Source: Amborella trichopoda
Lineage: Eukaryota > Streptophyta > Magnoliopsida > Amborellales > Amborellaceae
Assembly (NCBI RefSeq): GCF_000471905.2
Contig: NW_006500065.1
Coordinates: forward strand, 5,257,585 to 5,321,584
Length of the DNA stretch: 64,000 nucleotides
Reading direction: 5' to 3'
In this document: piece by piece, positions 47,201 through 57,013 of the stretch
Numbering within the stretch: position 1 is the first letter of the stretch
How the letters are laid out: each line of letters begins with the position of its first letter
Notes under the pieces: generated by a model
The model's database searches: none
Told to the model about the DNA's origin: nothing
Seen by the model: only the letters and a program-made list of their open reading frames with translations
Made by a program: the position numbers and the translations under genes

Positions 47201-49100
47201 ACTACATAACTAATTTTTAGGAAGGTTTTATAAAAATTGAGTCCTCGATCATTTCTTCTCTCTCCCATCTTAGATTGCAATACAACCCTTGCCATCTCCT
47301 TCCTCTCTCGAGCATCCAAGTTGCCTCCAAGCCCTAGCCCCTTGCAACCAAGTATGTCCCTCAACCATTTCCTTCTATCATCCTGTCTCCTTCTGATCTA
47401 TCTTCTCATGCTCTCTTTTCATCTCTCGTCAGGCCCTCAATCTCATCTACTCTCTCTCGCTCTCTCTCCCCCAATCTACCCTCTCTGTGATCCGTTGTAT
47501 ATATATATATATATATATCTCCCCCTAATATGGTCTCTCTTTCATATGTCCTCTCTCTCCCTCTCCCTCTGCTCTCTCTATTATATTCTCTCTCTTCCTC
47601 TCTTTTCTCATCTCATATGCTTGGTGGACCTGGGTTTTTCGCAGATCCGAAGAAGTCTCAGATCGGGGACCTAGGTTCGGCAGGAACACGCTGAGCGTGC
47701 GGATAGGTACTAACGATGATAGAATTTTGGTGTGACGACTGGGGTGCTAGGAGCCTACTTCGTCATCGGGTTCATAAGAAGCGTTCGGGTAGAGTTACCC
47801 TCTTAGATTGTCAGAGAAAGCCTCCCAAGCTTCTGTAGTTTGGTCTGAGTTTAATCCCCTTCCATTTCCTTATTTTGCTTGCTTTAAATTCTTGTATGGT
47901 TAGCTTTCAGGCGTCTTCTCAATTAGACTCGATGGGATAAAGTCAATTTTTTAAAAAAAAATTAAAGAAAAAAATGCAAAATGAAATAAATTAGTCGTAG
48001 AAATACAAAAGATAAGACTGACAAAAAACAGACAACATTTCGACGTTACCTTTCCCAAGAGGTATTACCGGTTAACAGAGAAATGTACTTGACTTATTAT
48101 CAAAGTACCTTAGAGGATTCATGATAATGGAGTCCGTGGGTTCAACCCATCGTGAATCGTTTTCGAAGAGCCCCTTTATATGATATATACCATAATAAAG
48201 AATATGAAACATTAAAAGATCATGTATAAAGCTGATGATAAATAATTAGCATTCTTTGAAATTAAGCATGATCATTAAAGATGTTAGAAATCAGAATAAA
48301 ATGAATGCAGTTATGTGATAGAAGAATAATGCAATTATTCTAAGTAAAACATGAGAAAATGGAAACTTTTATGATAAAAAACTATTCTAAAAGAGATGAA
48401 GAGGAACTAAGTTTCTTAAAAAAAGAATAAGAATGGGTGAAGAAACAAGTAGGAGAATGAAGAATAAGAAACTAAAAAGAAAAAAGTTAAAAGATGGCGA
48501 AGGAGCGTGAGAGAGAGGAGAACAGGAAGGGAAAAAGAGAGATAGAGAGTAAGATAAGAGAGAGAGAGTAAAAGAGAACTAAGAGAGTGAGAGACGGAGG
48601 AAAGAAAGAGAGAGTAGAGAGCTGGGCCCGCAGGGTAGCCTAGGCTGCAGGCCTAAGAGGGTTGGAGAGAGCGAAGTGAGGAGAATGGGAGAGGTAGTGA
48701 GAGAGAAAGAGTAAGAGAAGAGAGAGATCGAGAGAAATAAGAGAAGAGAGAGATCGAGAGAAAGAGTAAGAGAAAAGAGAAACGAAGAGAGAGAGAGATT
48801 AGAAAAGAGAGAGAGAGAAAGAGAGAGGGAGAGAGATGGAGACATGAGAGAAAGGGAGAATAAGAGAAGAGAAAATGAGAGCTGGGTCCACAGTCTAGAC
48901 TGCAGGTCTGAGAGGGAGAAAAGATAGAGAGATTAATAAAAGAGAGAGAAAGTTTTCACGAGAGGGAGAGAGAGAGTCTGACAAGAGAGAGTTTCATGGG
49001 GAGGGGAGAGAGAGAAAAGGCAAGGAACAGAGAGAGTTTCACGGGAGAGAGAGATTGGGTGAGGGAGAGATAGAGAGCTTCATGGGAGAAAGAGAGAGAG
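47200..49100. repeat. Pyrimidine-rich then purine-rich low-complexity region
   Basis: 47240-47630 is CT-rich with a (TA)n at 47497-47518. 48480-49100 is almost pure GA/AG-rich. The unit GAGCTGGG(C/T)CC.CAG followed by CTGCAGG(C/T)CT(A/G)AGAG occurs at about 48618 and 48880. Between them, 47640-47890 is GC-balanced with GTGCGGATAGG, a word that recurs at about 49973. Serine/leucine-rich frames here are repeat-derived. Confidence 0.6.
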
Positions 49101-49109
49101 AAAGATTTC

Positions 49110-49690
49110 CGCTTTTATGGAAAATGACCAAAATACACCCCACAATGTAGAAAATAACAAATTGGTCCCCTTTGAAGAAGACCTAAACTCATTCGTGGGC
49201 AATTCGAGGACTTTTCGGTGGCCGTTCGGATGTTCCATTGTCGTAGAAATGACATTTGAATTATTGCGGTCATTTGGATATCCATTTCGACACTCAAATC
49301 AAATTTTTTGAAGGCAATAAAACTTCCAGTCATCTTTAAGAATATGGAAACTTTCAATTCTTCGTGTAGGCCAGTCTATCGTGTTTTCAACAAATTTCTT
49401 GATCACAACTTGGATAGGATCCCATCATGGTCATTTTGTGAAAAAAATCATTAAATTTGATGGTGTTTGTTATTCCCAATTTGGAAGGTCGCCAGAAAAT
49501 GGGATTCTGGCGACCGAAGAAGTTGTCATTTTCATCTTGAAATTGTACGCAATCCGACCCTTCATTTTGTTCGAATTTTACCTCATAACGTTTATCTTCA
49601 TCCCACCATCGCTATGTGCCAATTTTTATGATGATCCGATGCCAGAATCTCAAAATATGTCATCTTAATCAAACGCCTTTTTCTTTTTTC
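49110..49690 (+). repeat. Diverged relative of the giant-inverted-repeat arm
   Basis: GGTCATTTTGTGAAAAAAATC, the CCCAATTTGGAA.GTCGCC block, GACCGAAGAAGT, TTTTACCTCA and GATCCGATGCC follow the same order and spacing as in 25965-26200. The adjacent GA-rich tract also mirrors the loop. This indicates one element family with a single, non-inverted copy here. Probably an LTR of an unrecognised retroelement. Confidence 0.6.
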
Positions 49691-50205
49691 AAACCATTCA
49701 TTTTCATACAAAACTTCTCTCTTCAAATTCTTCTCATCTGCTCATTATCTCGTGGAAAATTTTATATCAAAACGTTGGTGTAGATGAGACAAACCTTGTC
49801 TTGAAATTTGGGCTCAAGCGGGTCTGGGATGAGGGAGATATGACTGGTTGGGGCATGATTTCCTTCGGTCCTCACGCGCGGTGGTGGCGCGGGGAGGAGA
49901 TCCTCTCTCAGACAACGCAGAGGGTCCGCGCGCGCCGCATGCTTATAGGTGCGCGTACGTGAGCTATCCTGAGTGCGGATAGGAACCAACCAAAAGAATT
50001 TTAATATTTCAATATTATGAGCATTAAAATACAGATATCTCTCATAAAAATAATATTGAATTGAAGTTTTCTAAGCATTTTAATTCTCAATAACAAATAA
50101 TACTATAGATATAATATAAAATTATGATGGTAACAATATTTTTCTATTTAGTTATGATTTTATTTATTTAATAATTATTAATTGGGTAATATTTTGATCA
50201 CTTTT
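49691..50205. other. Intergenic with a short GC-rich CpG patch
   Basis: 49860-49960 is GC-rich with several CGCGCG words, unlike its surroundings; no gene seen. Confidence 0.5.
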
Positions 50206-50209
50206 TTAG

Positions 50210-50615
50210 TTGGAAAAAATTTATATTTTACTTGGGAAAAGTTTATATAAGATTGACACTTTAAAATGTAGAATTAAGGTGCACCTTTTAAATTCTTTCA
50301 AAAACATTCTTTTAATGTTGGAAAAACATCTAATTGATAATATTGATATTGAAATATATAGAAATGGAGAAAAAAATGAGATTTCAAGTCCTCAAAATCG
50401 TAAATCTTGCAACATATTTATTTGGACTGCTCATTTTCTAGATTTTCATGCGTTTATAGATTTGCTTGTTTTGAAACATTTTATGAGTTTAATAGATTCT
50501 CGCACCATCCTAATAATTTTCAACACCAAAATTGCATCTCATGATAAAGTTTGAGGGTGCACTTTAATTTGATTATTTAAGGTTGCAACTTTATGTAAGA
50601 CACACCCTTCTTAAT
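50210..50615 (+). mobile_element. MITE, single copy of the 16.7-17.4 kb family
   Basis: Starts GGAAAAGTTTATATAAG and ends in an inverted, weakly matching TTGCAACTTTATGTAAGACACACCC. The interior follows 17074-17420 (GAGAAAAAAATG.GATTTCAAG, TTTATAGAT.T). Non-coding; the internal frame is not conserved in the other copies. Confidence 0.7.
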
Positions 50616-50659
50616 TAATTAATAATACTATGTTATTGAATTCAAATTAATATAACGAA

Positions 50660-51000
50660 AACTATTCATTGTACTTTCCTCCTCTTACCCTTCCAATCAA
50701 CCTCTATATAGTGTTTCATTATTTATTTATTTATTTTATTTATCTTTTAGTTCTGCTCTTATTTAGAGTTTTTTTGTCTATTCTCATAAATTATTTTATT
50801 TATTTTCATATTGTACCCGTGTTCATATTCAATTCATTGTGCTTGCTCAATATGAAAATAAATAAAACAATTTATGAGAATAGAGAAAAGTTCTAAAAAA
50901 TTCTAGAGCATAATTAAAAAATAAATAAACAAAATAAATAAAAAAACAATAATAAATAATAAAATACTACATAAAGGGCGACATGGAAAACGTACAATGA
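50660..51000. mobile_element. Foldback MITE with near-perfect hairpin
   Basis: Arms at about 50725-50810 and 50847-50940 pair as inverted repeats (CTATTCTCATAAATT with AATTTATGAGAATAG; TTTATTTTCATATT with AATATGAAAATAAA), separated by a loop of about 36 nt. Outer parts pair more weakly. It would form a long double-stranded RNA if transcribed. Confidence 0.75.
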
Positions 51001-51734
51001 GATGGGGGAAGAGGAAAAGCTACCCGTATAACTCTCTCTATCTCTCTTAAACTTCTCTACTTTTTGTGTATGTTTATATTTATCCAAAATCTCTTATTGA
51101 TCTATAAAATGAGGTGGGTGGAAAAAAAGTTTTTTTGGTGGAAAAAAAATTCTTATCAAATCATACATGTAAAAATTTTAATTTTTTTTTTCAAATTTTC
51201 CTTATAAATTTTGTTTTCATGCTGGAAACTCTCTTGTCACGCAACTAAGTTTCTTTAATAATAGGCAAGTTATAGTGAAAAAGGAAAACCGTCTCTATTC
51301 TTTTTATCCCTAAGGAAGGTTCTTCTTCTTCTTAACTTTGTCTTACCCTATATCATATACTTTCTTTTCTAAATTTTATGAAAATCCTACTCCATTCTTA
51401 ATTTCGTGGGTCATGGTGATCCCTCTTTCTTATTGGCTAAACTCTTTTTATTGTCTTGGAAAACATGGGGCATCTTTTCCTATTGGATAATCTCAACGAG
51501 ATAGAAATAAGTGAAGTAAAAAGATAAAACCACATCTCTTTCTTTCTAAAGAAAATAAGATTTTATTTGTTTATGAAATACAAAGATACCATAAATTGCT
51601 TGTCCTAAACCTTTTTTATCAGTACATTTGCCATACATTCTCTTTTAGGGTGGTGTCTCTATTTATTCTTGCGACATATGTCCACCCTTTAACAGCGGCC
51701 TAATAATGTAGTATAGATAATAGATAGATAATGC
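51001..51734. other. Intergenic, nothing recognised
   Basis: AT-rich unique sequence. Confidence 0.45.
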
Positions 51735-52235
51735 AACCTTTCTATGCTTTCCCTATAGCATAAAACTTGTACGCTTCCTTTTTATCAACCATATATTCTG
51801 AATGGACTGTTGAGATGACCCTAATCGCAATATCATGGCTCTACACTACTTATTTTTAGTTAAAACATTTTGACACCAAAATTTGGGCGCCCACTCCTCT
51901 CTTAATCTCGCACTTGTGAAAAATATGAAAAATGCATTTTCAATGAAATAAAATGTTCAAAAGATACTTTTAGTGGTACTTTGGTTATTATATTTTATTG
52001 ATAAATTATTTTTAACAATTTTTTGGTGTGCCCCATTGAAAAGATGGCACGTACCAAATTTTCTATTCATACAATTTGTATTAAAAAACCAAAAATAAAA
52101 ACTCTAAGGCGTTGGATTTAGATCAAATAGAGAGTGGCTCACTTGATTTAAATTAGACGGCTGGATGGACGAAAAAAGTAAATATTTTCTATGTTGTAGG
52201 AGAAGTCCCTACTAAGTTTCCTTGTTTCGTATGTA
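51735..52235 (+). mobile_element. Mutator-like MITE, copy 3
   Basis: Same order of words as 18696-19210: CTTTCTATGCTTTCCCTATAGC start, CACTCCTCTCTTAATCTCGC, AAGATGGCACGTACCAAATT, CATACAATTTGTAT, ATGGAC and TTCTATGTTGTAGG end. More diverged; no clean duplication read at its borders. Confidence 0.75.
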
Positions 52236-53060
52236 TCCCACGTTAGATTGATTCATCTCAAAGTTTATAAAAAGAAGAATATTGTTTTACCGATGGGAAC
52301 CTTTGGTTCTAACTGGAAAATAAGAGTCTGTCCACGAAAATCTCTCCTTTATTCTATGGACTGTTAACAAATTCTTAATGGTGTGGAAAACGAACCACCA
52401 GAATTTGCACCTGAGGCATCCTCCTAAACGACTAACCCGAGCCAATAAATTGGGAAAAAATACTACCCCAAGGAATTCCTGACTCAAAACAGGTTTTTTT
52501 TTGGGCTAAAAGATTTTCATATTCCTGCACAAGTGCATTATTAACCTATTTCCTCAGGCAAAACTTATATTAGAAATATCAACTAGATCCAAACTTTGAG
52601 GAACCCAACAACCAACTTTAGAGTGAAAAAAAAAAAAAAAAACTCACTTTCTGTGTGCCAAAAAAATGACATCTCGAGACTGTACTAGAACAATCCAATT
52701 TTTAAAGTAGATGCCCGGATGCTCAAGAACTCAAATTTTATTTTTTTTTTAAAAATAATTATCTAATTATAATTAGATAAATACCTAATTTCAATAAAAA
52801 GAAGATAACTTGTAAGTGTTAAAAGGTGACAGTGGACCTAATTAGACTCGGGAGCTGACAGGTATATCCGACCTCATATCCGAGTATATATCTAAATTTT
52901 AAACCTGAATACTATTCGAATCTAGATGTAAATCCGGGTGTGTATCGAGACCCGACCCGCTCCCAACCCTATTGTCAAGGGAATAAATATGCTCCCGAGG
53001 GAGCTTAAGCCTCACAATGCGCCTCAGACTTTCAGGGAAGTGAAGTGGAAACAGGACACT
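52236..53060. other. Distal 5' flank of the LEA gene
   Basis: No gene seen. A run of CCGA/CCGGGT/GACCCGACC words at 52865-52965 resembles sequences at 54840-54915, 57125-57270 and 60720-60780, a dispersed repeat with GACCCG motifs. A CCGAC core (cold/drought element core) is at about 52867-52871, but it may belong to that repeat. Confidence 0.45.
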
Positions 53061-53073
53061 ATGCACACCATAC

Positions 53074-53105
53074 GCACGTGTTACACCCACGATTGCATAC
53101 GTGTC
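53074..53105 (+). promoter_or_regulatory. Two ABRE/G-box type elements upstream of the LEA gene
   Basis: GCACGTGT (53074-53081) and TACGTGTC (53098-53105) lie 24 bp apart and about 175-205 bp before the ATG. Paired ACGTG cores are the usual requirement for ABA response through bZIP ABF/ABI5 factors. Function is inferred from the motif, spacing and the type of gene. Confidence 0.65.
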
Positions 53106-53163
53106 TCATGCCAAGACTCGTGTCATCTCACTCCGTCGTTCTCTTTCCGCGAAGGCCACTCCC

Positions 53164-53170
53164 TTATATC
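53164..53170 (+). promoter_or_regulatory. Possible TATA box of the LEA gene
   Basis: TTATATC lies about 110 bp before the ATG and about 60 bp after the ABRE pair, followed by a GA-rich leader. It is a weak match to TATA(A/T)A. Confidence 0.4.
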
Positions 53171-53277
53171 GTCCAAAGTCCAAGCCCCCATCAAGGCATG
53201 GGATTTTAGAGAGAGAAAGAGGAGATAGAAACTGTTGAGCGAGAAAGAAGAGAGAGAGAGTAATATCAAGTTCCTCC

Positions 53278-54224
53278 ATGGCCAGTCTTGTGACAAAGTG
53301 TGCAGTCATGAAAGTACCCAAATCATATCCCAACCCATTCCTCCCTCTGAGAGGCAGACCATCAATGGTGTCCTTAACATCTGTGTCTAGGTCCTCTCAG
53401 GTATAAATCCTCTCTCTCTCTAATGACCAAACCTCTCTTTTTCTCTCTAAAGTGTTAAGAATTCAGAACTGCTCGCCTACAATTTTTTTTGTTCAATGTA
53501 AATGCAGGGTCGTCATGCAGCACAGGAAGCAAGGGACACATCTTCCGACGTCTCAGAGAAAGAAAAAGAGTCGAAGAAAGCTGCCGATTCGGCATCGGAC
53601 AAGGCGACAGAGATGGCTTCCGAGGTATCAGAGAAGGGAAAAGAGTCGATGAAGAGTGTTACCGATTCCGCATCAGAGATGTCACAGAAGGCAAAAAAGA
53701 AGGCTTCCGAAGTGTCGGAGAAGGGAAAAGAGTCGAGGAAGAGCGCTGCAAAGTCCGCATTGGACATGTCACAGAAGGCAAAAGAAATGGCAAGAGACGC
53801 CAAGGATTCAGCGGCGGACATGGCTCAGAGGGCAAAGGAGAAGTCAGGGAGTGCAGTTGAAAAGGTAAAAGAGGGTGCCATCAAGGCCAGCTACACGGCC
53901 AAAGGGTTTGGAGAGAAGGTGAAGGACACCGCAAAGGAGGGCGCGAGCAAGTCCAGCGACACGGCCAAATGGTTTGGAGAGAAGGTGAAGGACACCGCAG
54001 AGAGTGCGGTTGACACAGGGAAGGAGGGCGCGAGCAAGGTCAGCGACACGGCCAAATGGGTTGGAGAGATGGTGAAGGAGACGACACAAAAGATAAAGGA
54101 GACCGTTGTTGGGGCCAACGAGAGTGTGAAGGAGGAGAGAATCCATGAGAGCCCTGCAGATCGTAGAAGGAAAGAGAGAGAAGCAGCAGCTCGCCGGTCC
54201 ATGAATAATAAGGATTATGAGTAA
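53278..54224 (+). CDS. LEA group 3 (LEA_4) protein with organelle-targeting-like first exon
   Basis: Two exons: 53278-53400 and 53508-54224, with a 107-bp intron (CAG|GTATAA ... AATGCAG|G). The product is 279 aa. Exon 1 encodes 41 residues (MASLVTKCAVMKVPKSYPNP to SVSRSSQ) with Ser/Thr and Lys/Arg and no acidic residue, as in plastid or mitochondrial transit peptides. Exon 2 is Lys/Ala/Glu/Ser-rich and repetitive. Residues about 45-140 carry SEKGKES-type and KAKE-type repeats. Residues about 145-250 carry LEA_4 11-mers such as TAKWFGEKVKD and TAKEGASKSSD. These proteins are disordered in water, fold into amphipathic helices on drying, and protect membranes and proteins. The ATG at 53502 seen in the uninterrupted frame lies in the acceptor and is not the start. 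ABRE-like sites upstream fit drought or seed induction. The target organelle is inferred and could be either. Confidence 0.9.
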
Positions 54225-54584
54225 TTCACCTGTAAGGTTCTAGACGCCGCTTTTTATTTTTGGATGTAAATTTTAGGCTGGAATTCCTGCAGTCGAGCCT
54301 GTAATTAGAACTTAGAATCGCCGCGCCCTTGAAATTGTGCATGGGTTTGTGTCTTCCTCTTTGCTTTGCAAGTATACTGTTTTTTTTTATTTTTTTTACT
54401 TTTTTATTTTGTTTATAAAGATTTTACCTTTTTAGTCTAATGAAAAATTTACCATATTCCTTAGATCTAAGCTAGATAACCTTTAAAGGCCCCCACATTT
54501 TGGGGTTTCCACGCACTACCGACCTTGAAATTTACATACTGACTGGGTTTTATCCTCTTGGTTTTTGTACTCTTATAACGGAAG
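54225..54584 (+). other. LEA gene 3' flank
   Basis: Contains the 3' UTR, with a T-rich stretch at 54380-54415. No polyadenylation signal stands out and no further gene is seen. Confidence 0.45.
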
Positions 54585-54790
54585 AACCAGAAAATAGCCC
54601 GTTCATGAAAAAATGACAACAGAAGGCGATCCGAAGAAAATAGCCCGTTCATAAAAAAATAATGACAACAGAAGGCGATCCGATCCTGAAAATAGCTCGT
54701 TCATAAAAAAAAAAAAGACAACAGAAGGCGTTCTGATCCTGAAAATGGCCCGTTCATAAAAAAAAATGACAACAGAAGGCGGTCCGTCTG
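54585..54790 (+). repeat. Minisatellite, about 62-bp unit, four copies
   Basis: The unit is GAAAAT(A/G)GC(C/T)CGTTCAT followed by A-runs, GACAACAGAAGGCG and (A/G/T)TCCG(A)TCCT. The copies differ mainly in A-run length. Confidence 0.88.
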
Positions 54791-54829
54791 CGTAGCTTAC
54801 AAAATTTAACGGAATGTGGTCCTTTTAAA

Positions 54830-55272
54830 GCATTGGACCTAGGTTTTGGACCCGGACCTGACTTGACCCATATTCGTCGGGTCAAGTCTATTCCGTCGGG
54901 TCTGGACCCGACTAGGTTTTTTTTTTTTTTAAGCTTAGTTTGAGCTCTTTTTATTAATTTATTTATTATTTTTTATTACCTACAATGGTCAATGGTGAAT
55001 AACTGATTTTGAGGGACATTCGAGATCAAAAAGAGCCGTCTCCCATAAATTGAGTGGGAAAATGGTGGGGAGGAAGGATGACGATGGGTTTGGCCATTTG
55101 GGGAACTAAGAGAGAAGAGGAGTTTGGTCATTTGAGGAATTAGGAAAGACGAAATTGGATGACGATGGGAACCCACTTGAGGAACTAAGAAAGACGAAAA
55201 GTTTAAAATTTGGTCATTTGAGGAATTAGTAAGGACGAAATTGTGGGGAGGGAGGATGAAGATGGGTTTGGC
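54830..55272 (+). repeat. GACCCG-rich stretch and TTTGGTCATTTGAGGAA repeats
   Basis: 54840-54915 has several GACCCGAC-type words. 55085-55265 has at least four copies of a unit like TTTGGTCATTTGAGGAA(C/T)TA followed by AGAAAGACGAAA. The same unit continues after the hAT insertion (57006-57075), and GACCCG words reappear inverted at 57240-57270. This suggests one host element split by the hAT. Confidence 0.7.
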
Positions 55273-56084
55273 CCAATCCTTTAAAAAAAGGATCGGTGAT
55301 TTGGATCGGGCTCTTCAAAAACCGATTTAGATCGACGAATTGGCCATCCGGATCGAAAATAGGCTGAATGGGTGGGATTAAAGCTTCAAAAAAATTTAAA
55401 AAAATTATTAAAATTCATTATAAATATTGTTTTTTAGGAATCCAATAAAAAATAAGGTACGACATTATTAACTTTCATTTTTTTTTATCAATTTGTGAAT
55501 ATTGAGATGTTCTTTCCCTGTATAATTTTATTTTAACTATTAAATTTGTATCACATAAAAGAAAAATCATAGAATTATCATGGATAAAATATATAATTAT
55601 ATATGGACTATTATACAGAGTAGACTAATTAATGAAAGAATGGCCATTAAAATTTCGTTTTGGCGAAAAACCCTAACCCGCTAAAAAAACCCACATTATT
55701 ACAGCCTAACTAACTATAATCCAAAATTATTACAACTTCACTAATCATAATATTATATACTGAAATTATAATTATTAGTTTATATTTTATAATTATTTTA
55801 TTAGATAAATAATAACAAATTAAAAATATTTTATAATATTATTTAATTTAAAATATATTATTGACAACTGTAAGAAAAATAGTATATTACATGATTTATA
55901 ATGTAAAAATTCATAAATAAAATAAAAGATTTGGTTATCAATGTAATAATTAATAAAATACGTACAAATTTTGAAAATAACACTTCAATTTTTCAAAAAT
56001 TTATTTTTTTAGGTTTTTATAATAAATTTAGTAAAAGAGATTGTTAGTAGAAAGATGGAGATTTCAAATATAATAAATTTTTTA

Positions 56085-56235
56085 TTTTTTATTTTTTTAT
56101 ACCTTTTATATTATTTACAAAAATAATTATACCACTATATATAATAAAAATTAACGGTTATATAAAAAATTAATTTTTTTATTTTTTATTTTTTTATGTC
56201 TTTTATATTATTTACAAAAATATTTATATTTATAC
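56085..56235 (+). repeat. AT-rich tandem duplication inside the hAT element
   Basis: ATTTTTTATTTTTTTAT followed by TTTTATATTATTTACAAAAATA occurs twice about 90-100 bp apart. Confidence 0.65.
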
Positions 56236-56239
56236 CAAT

Positions 56240-56400
56240 CACTATATATACAACAACAATGCAACACATGCCCAAGGGGATTCGAAAATAAAAAATATAT
56301 TTATACCAACCACTATATACACAACAAAAATGCAACACATACCCAAGGGGATTCAAATGCAACACATGCCCAAGGGGGTGCCCAAGGGGATTCTACCTTG
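56240..56400 (+). repeat. Tandem repeat, about 75-bp unit, inside the hAT element
   Basis: The unit runs from TATACCAA(T/C)CACTATATA through ATGCAACACAT.CCCAAGGGG to ATTC. There are two full copies plus shorter partial copies ending at about 56395. Confidence 0.75.
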
Positions 56401-56609
56401 GGACTTCAAGTAAAAAATTCAAAATCACAACCATCAAGCCATCTAATTACATGTGATTATAAATTGCTGATTAATAGACTATATTTATATTTTGTTTTCA
56501 TTTAATGATGTTTGGGAATTATTCCACATTGAAAGATCGGTATTCAAATTTGGTATATAAATACTTATGCAATATGAATTATAAAATGTGTATAAATATA
56601 TTAGGGCAA

Positions 56610-56768
56610 CTTTGCATGTGCGTTTGGACACACGTGCGCGGGTGTGAGCATGCGTTCGCGTGGACACACGTGTGCACGTGTGAGTGTGTGTGGGGCACGC
56701 TCGCACGTGCGCTCGGACACACGTGTGCGCGTGTGAGTGTGCATGGGACGTTTGCACGTGCGTGTCAT
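56610..56768 (+). repeat. ACGTG-rich minisatellite
   Basis: About three copies of a 50-60 bp unit built on GGACACACGTG.GC.CGTGTGAG. It contains a dense set of CACGTG/ACGTGT words (G-box/ABRE cores) and alternating purine-pyrimidine tracts. Confidence 0.8.
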
Positions 56769-56935
56769 GGTTCCACTCTAAAACCGGGCTGAACCGGATG
56801 GGAACCGACGATTCCACTATAGAACCGGGCTGAACCGGATGGGAACCGACGGTTCCACTTTAGAAACGGGTAGAACCGGATGGGAACTGGCGGTTCCACT
56901 TTAGAACCGGGCGGTTCCCGGTTTCGGTTGGAACC
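56769..56935 (+). repeat. Minisatellite, 41-bp unit, about four copies
   Basis: The unit is GGTTCCACT.TA.AACCGGG followed by CTGAACCGGATGGGAACCGAC. It lies next to the right end of the hAT element; AACCGG/GGTTCC words are likely subterminal transposase-binding repeats. Confidence 0.85.
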
Positions 56936-57013
56936 GGCACGGGCACGCATGTTTTCGAGTCGAACCGGGCGAGTCCGGTTCGACTGGCCGTTTTTTAAAA
57001 CATTGGTTTGGCC

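Larger units (their letters stand above)
55274..57005. mobile_element. Non-autonomous hAT element with perfect 8-bp target duplication
   Basis: Termini are CAATCCTTTAAAAAAAGG on the left and, reverse complemented, CAATGTTTTAAAAAACGG on the right. GTTTGGCC flanks both sides (55266-55273 and 57006-57013). An 8-bp duplication plus such ends marks hAT. The 1.73-kb interior is AT-rich with tandem repeats and two minisatellites and encodes no transposase. Confidence 0.92.

Noticed and set aside
47237-47674. Ser/Leu-rich 145-codon frame
   Set aside because: CT-rich low-complexity DNA including a TA microsatellite; no domain or splice context.
53513-54202. Minus-strand and +1 frames over the LEA gene
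   Set aside because: Shadows of the repetitive LEA coding sequence.
54585-54790. Regular spaced repeats as a CRISPR array
   Set aside because: Plant DNA; units are contiguous minisatellite copies without unique spacers.
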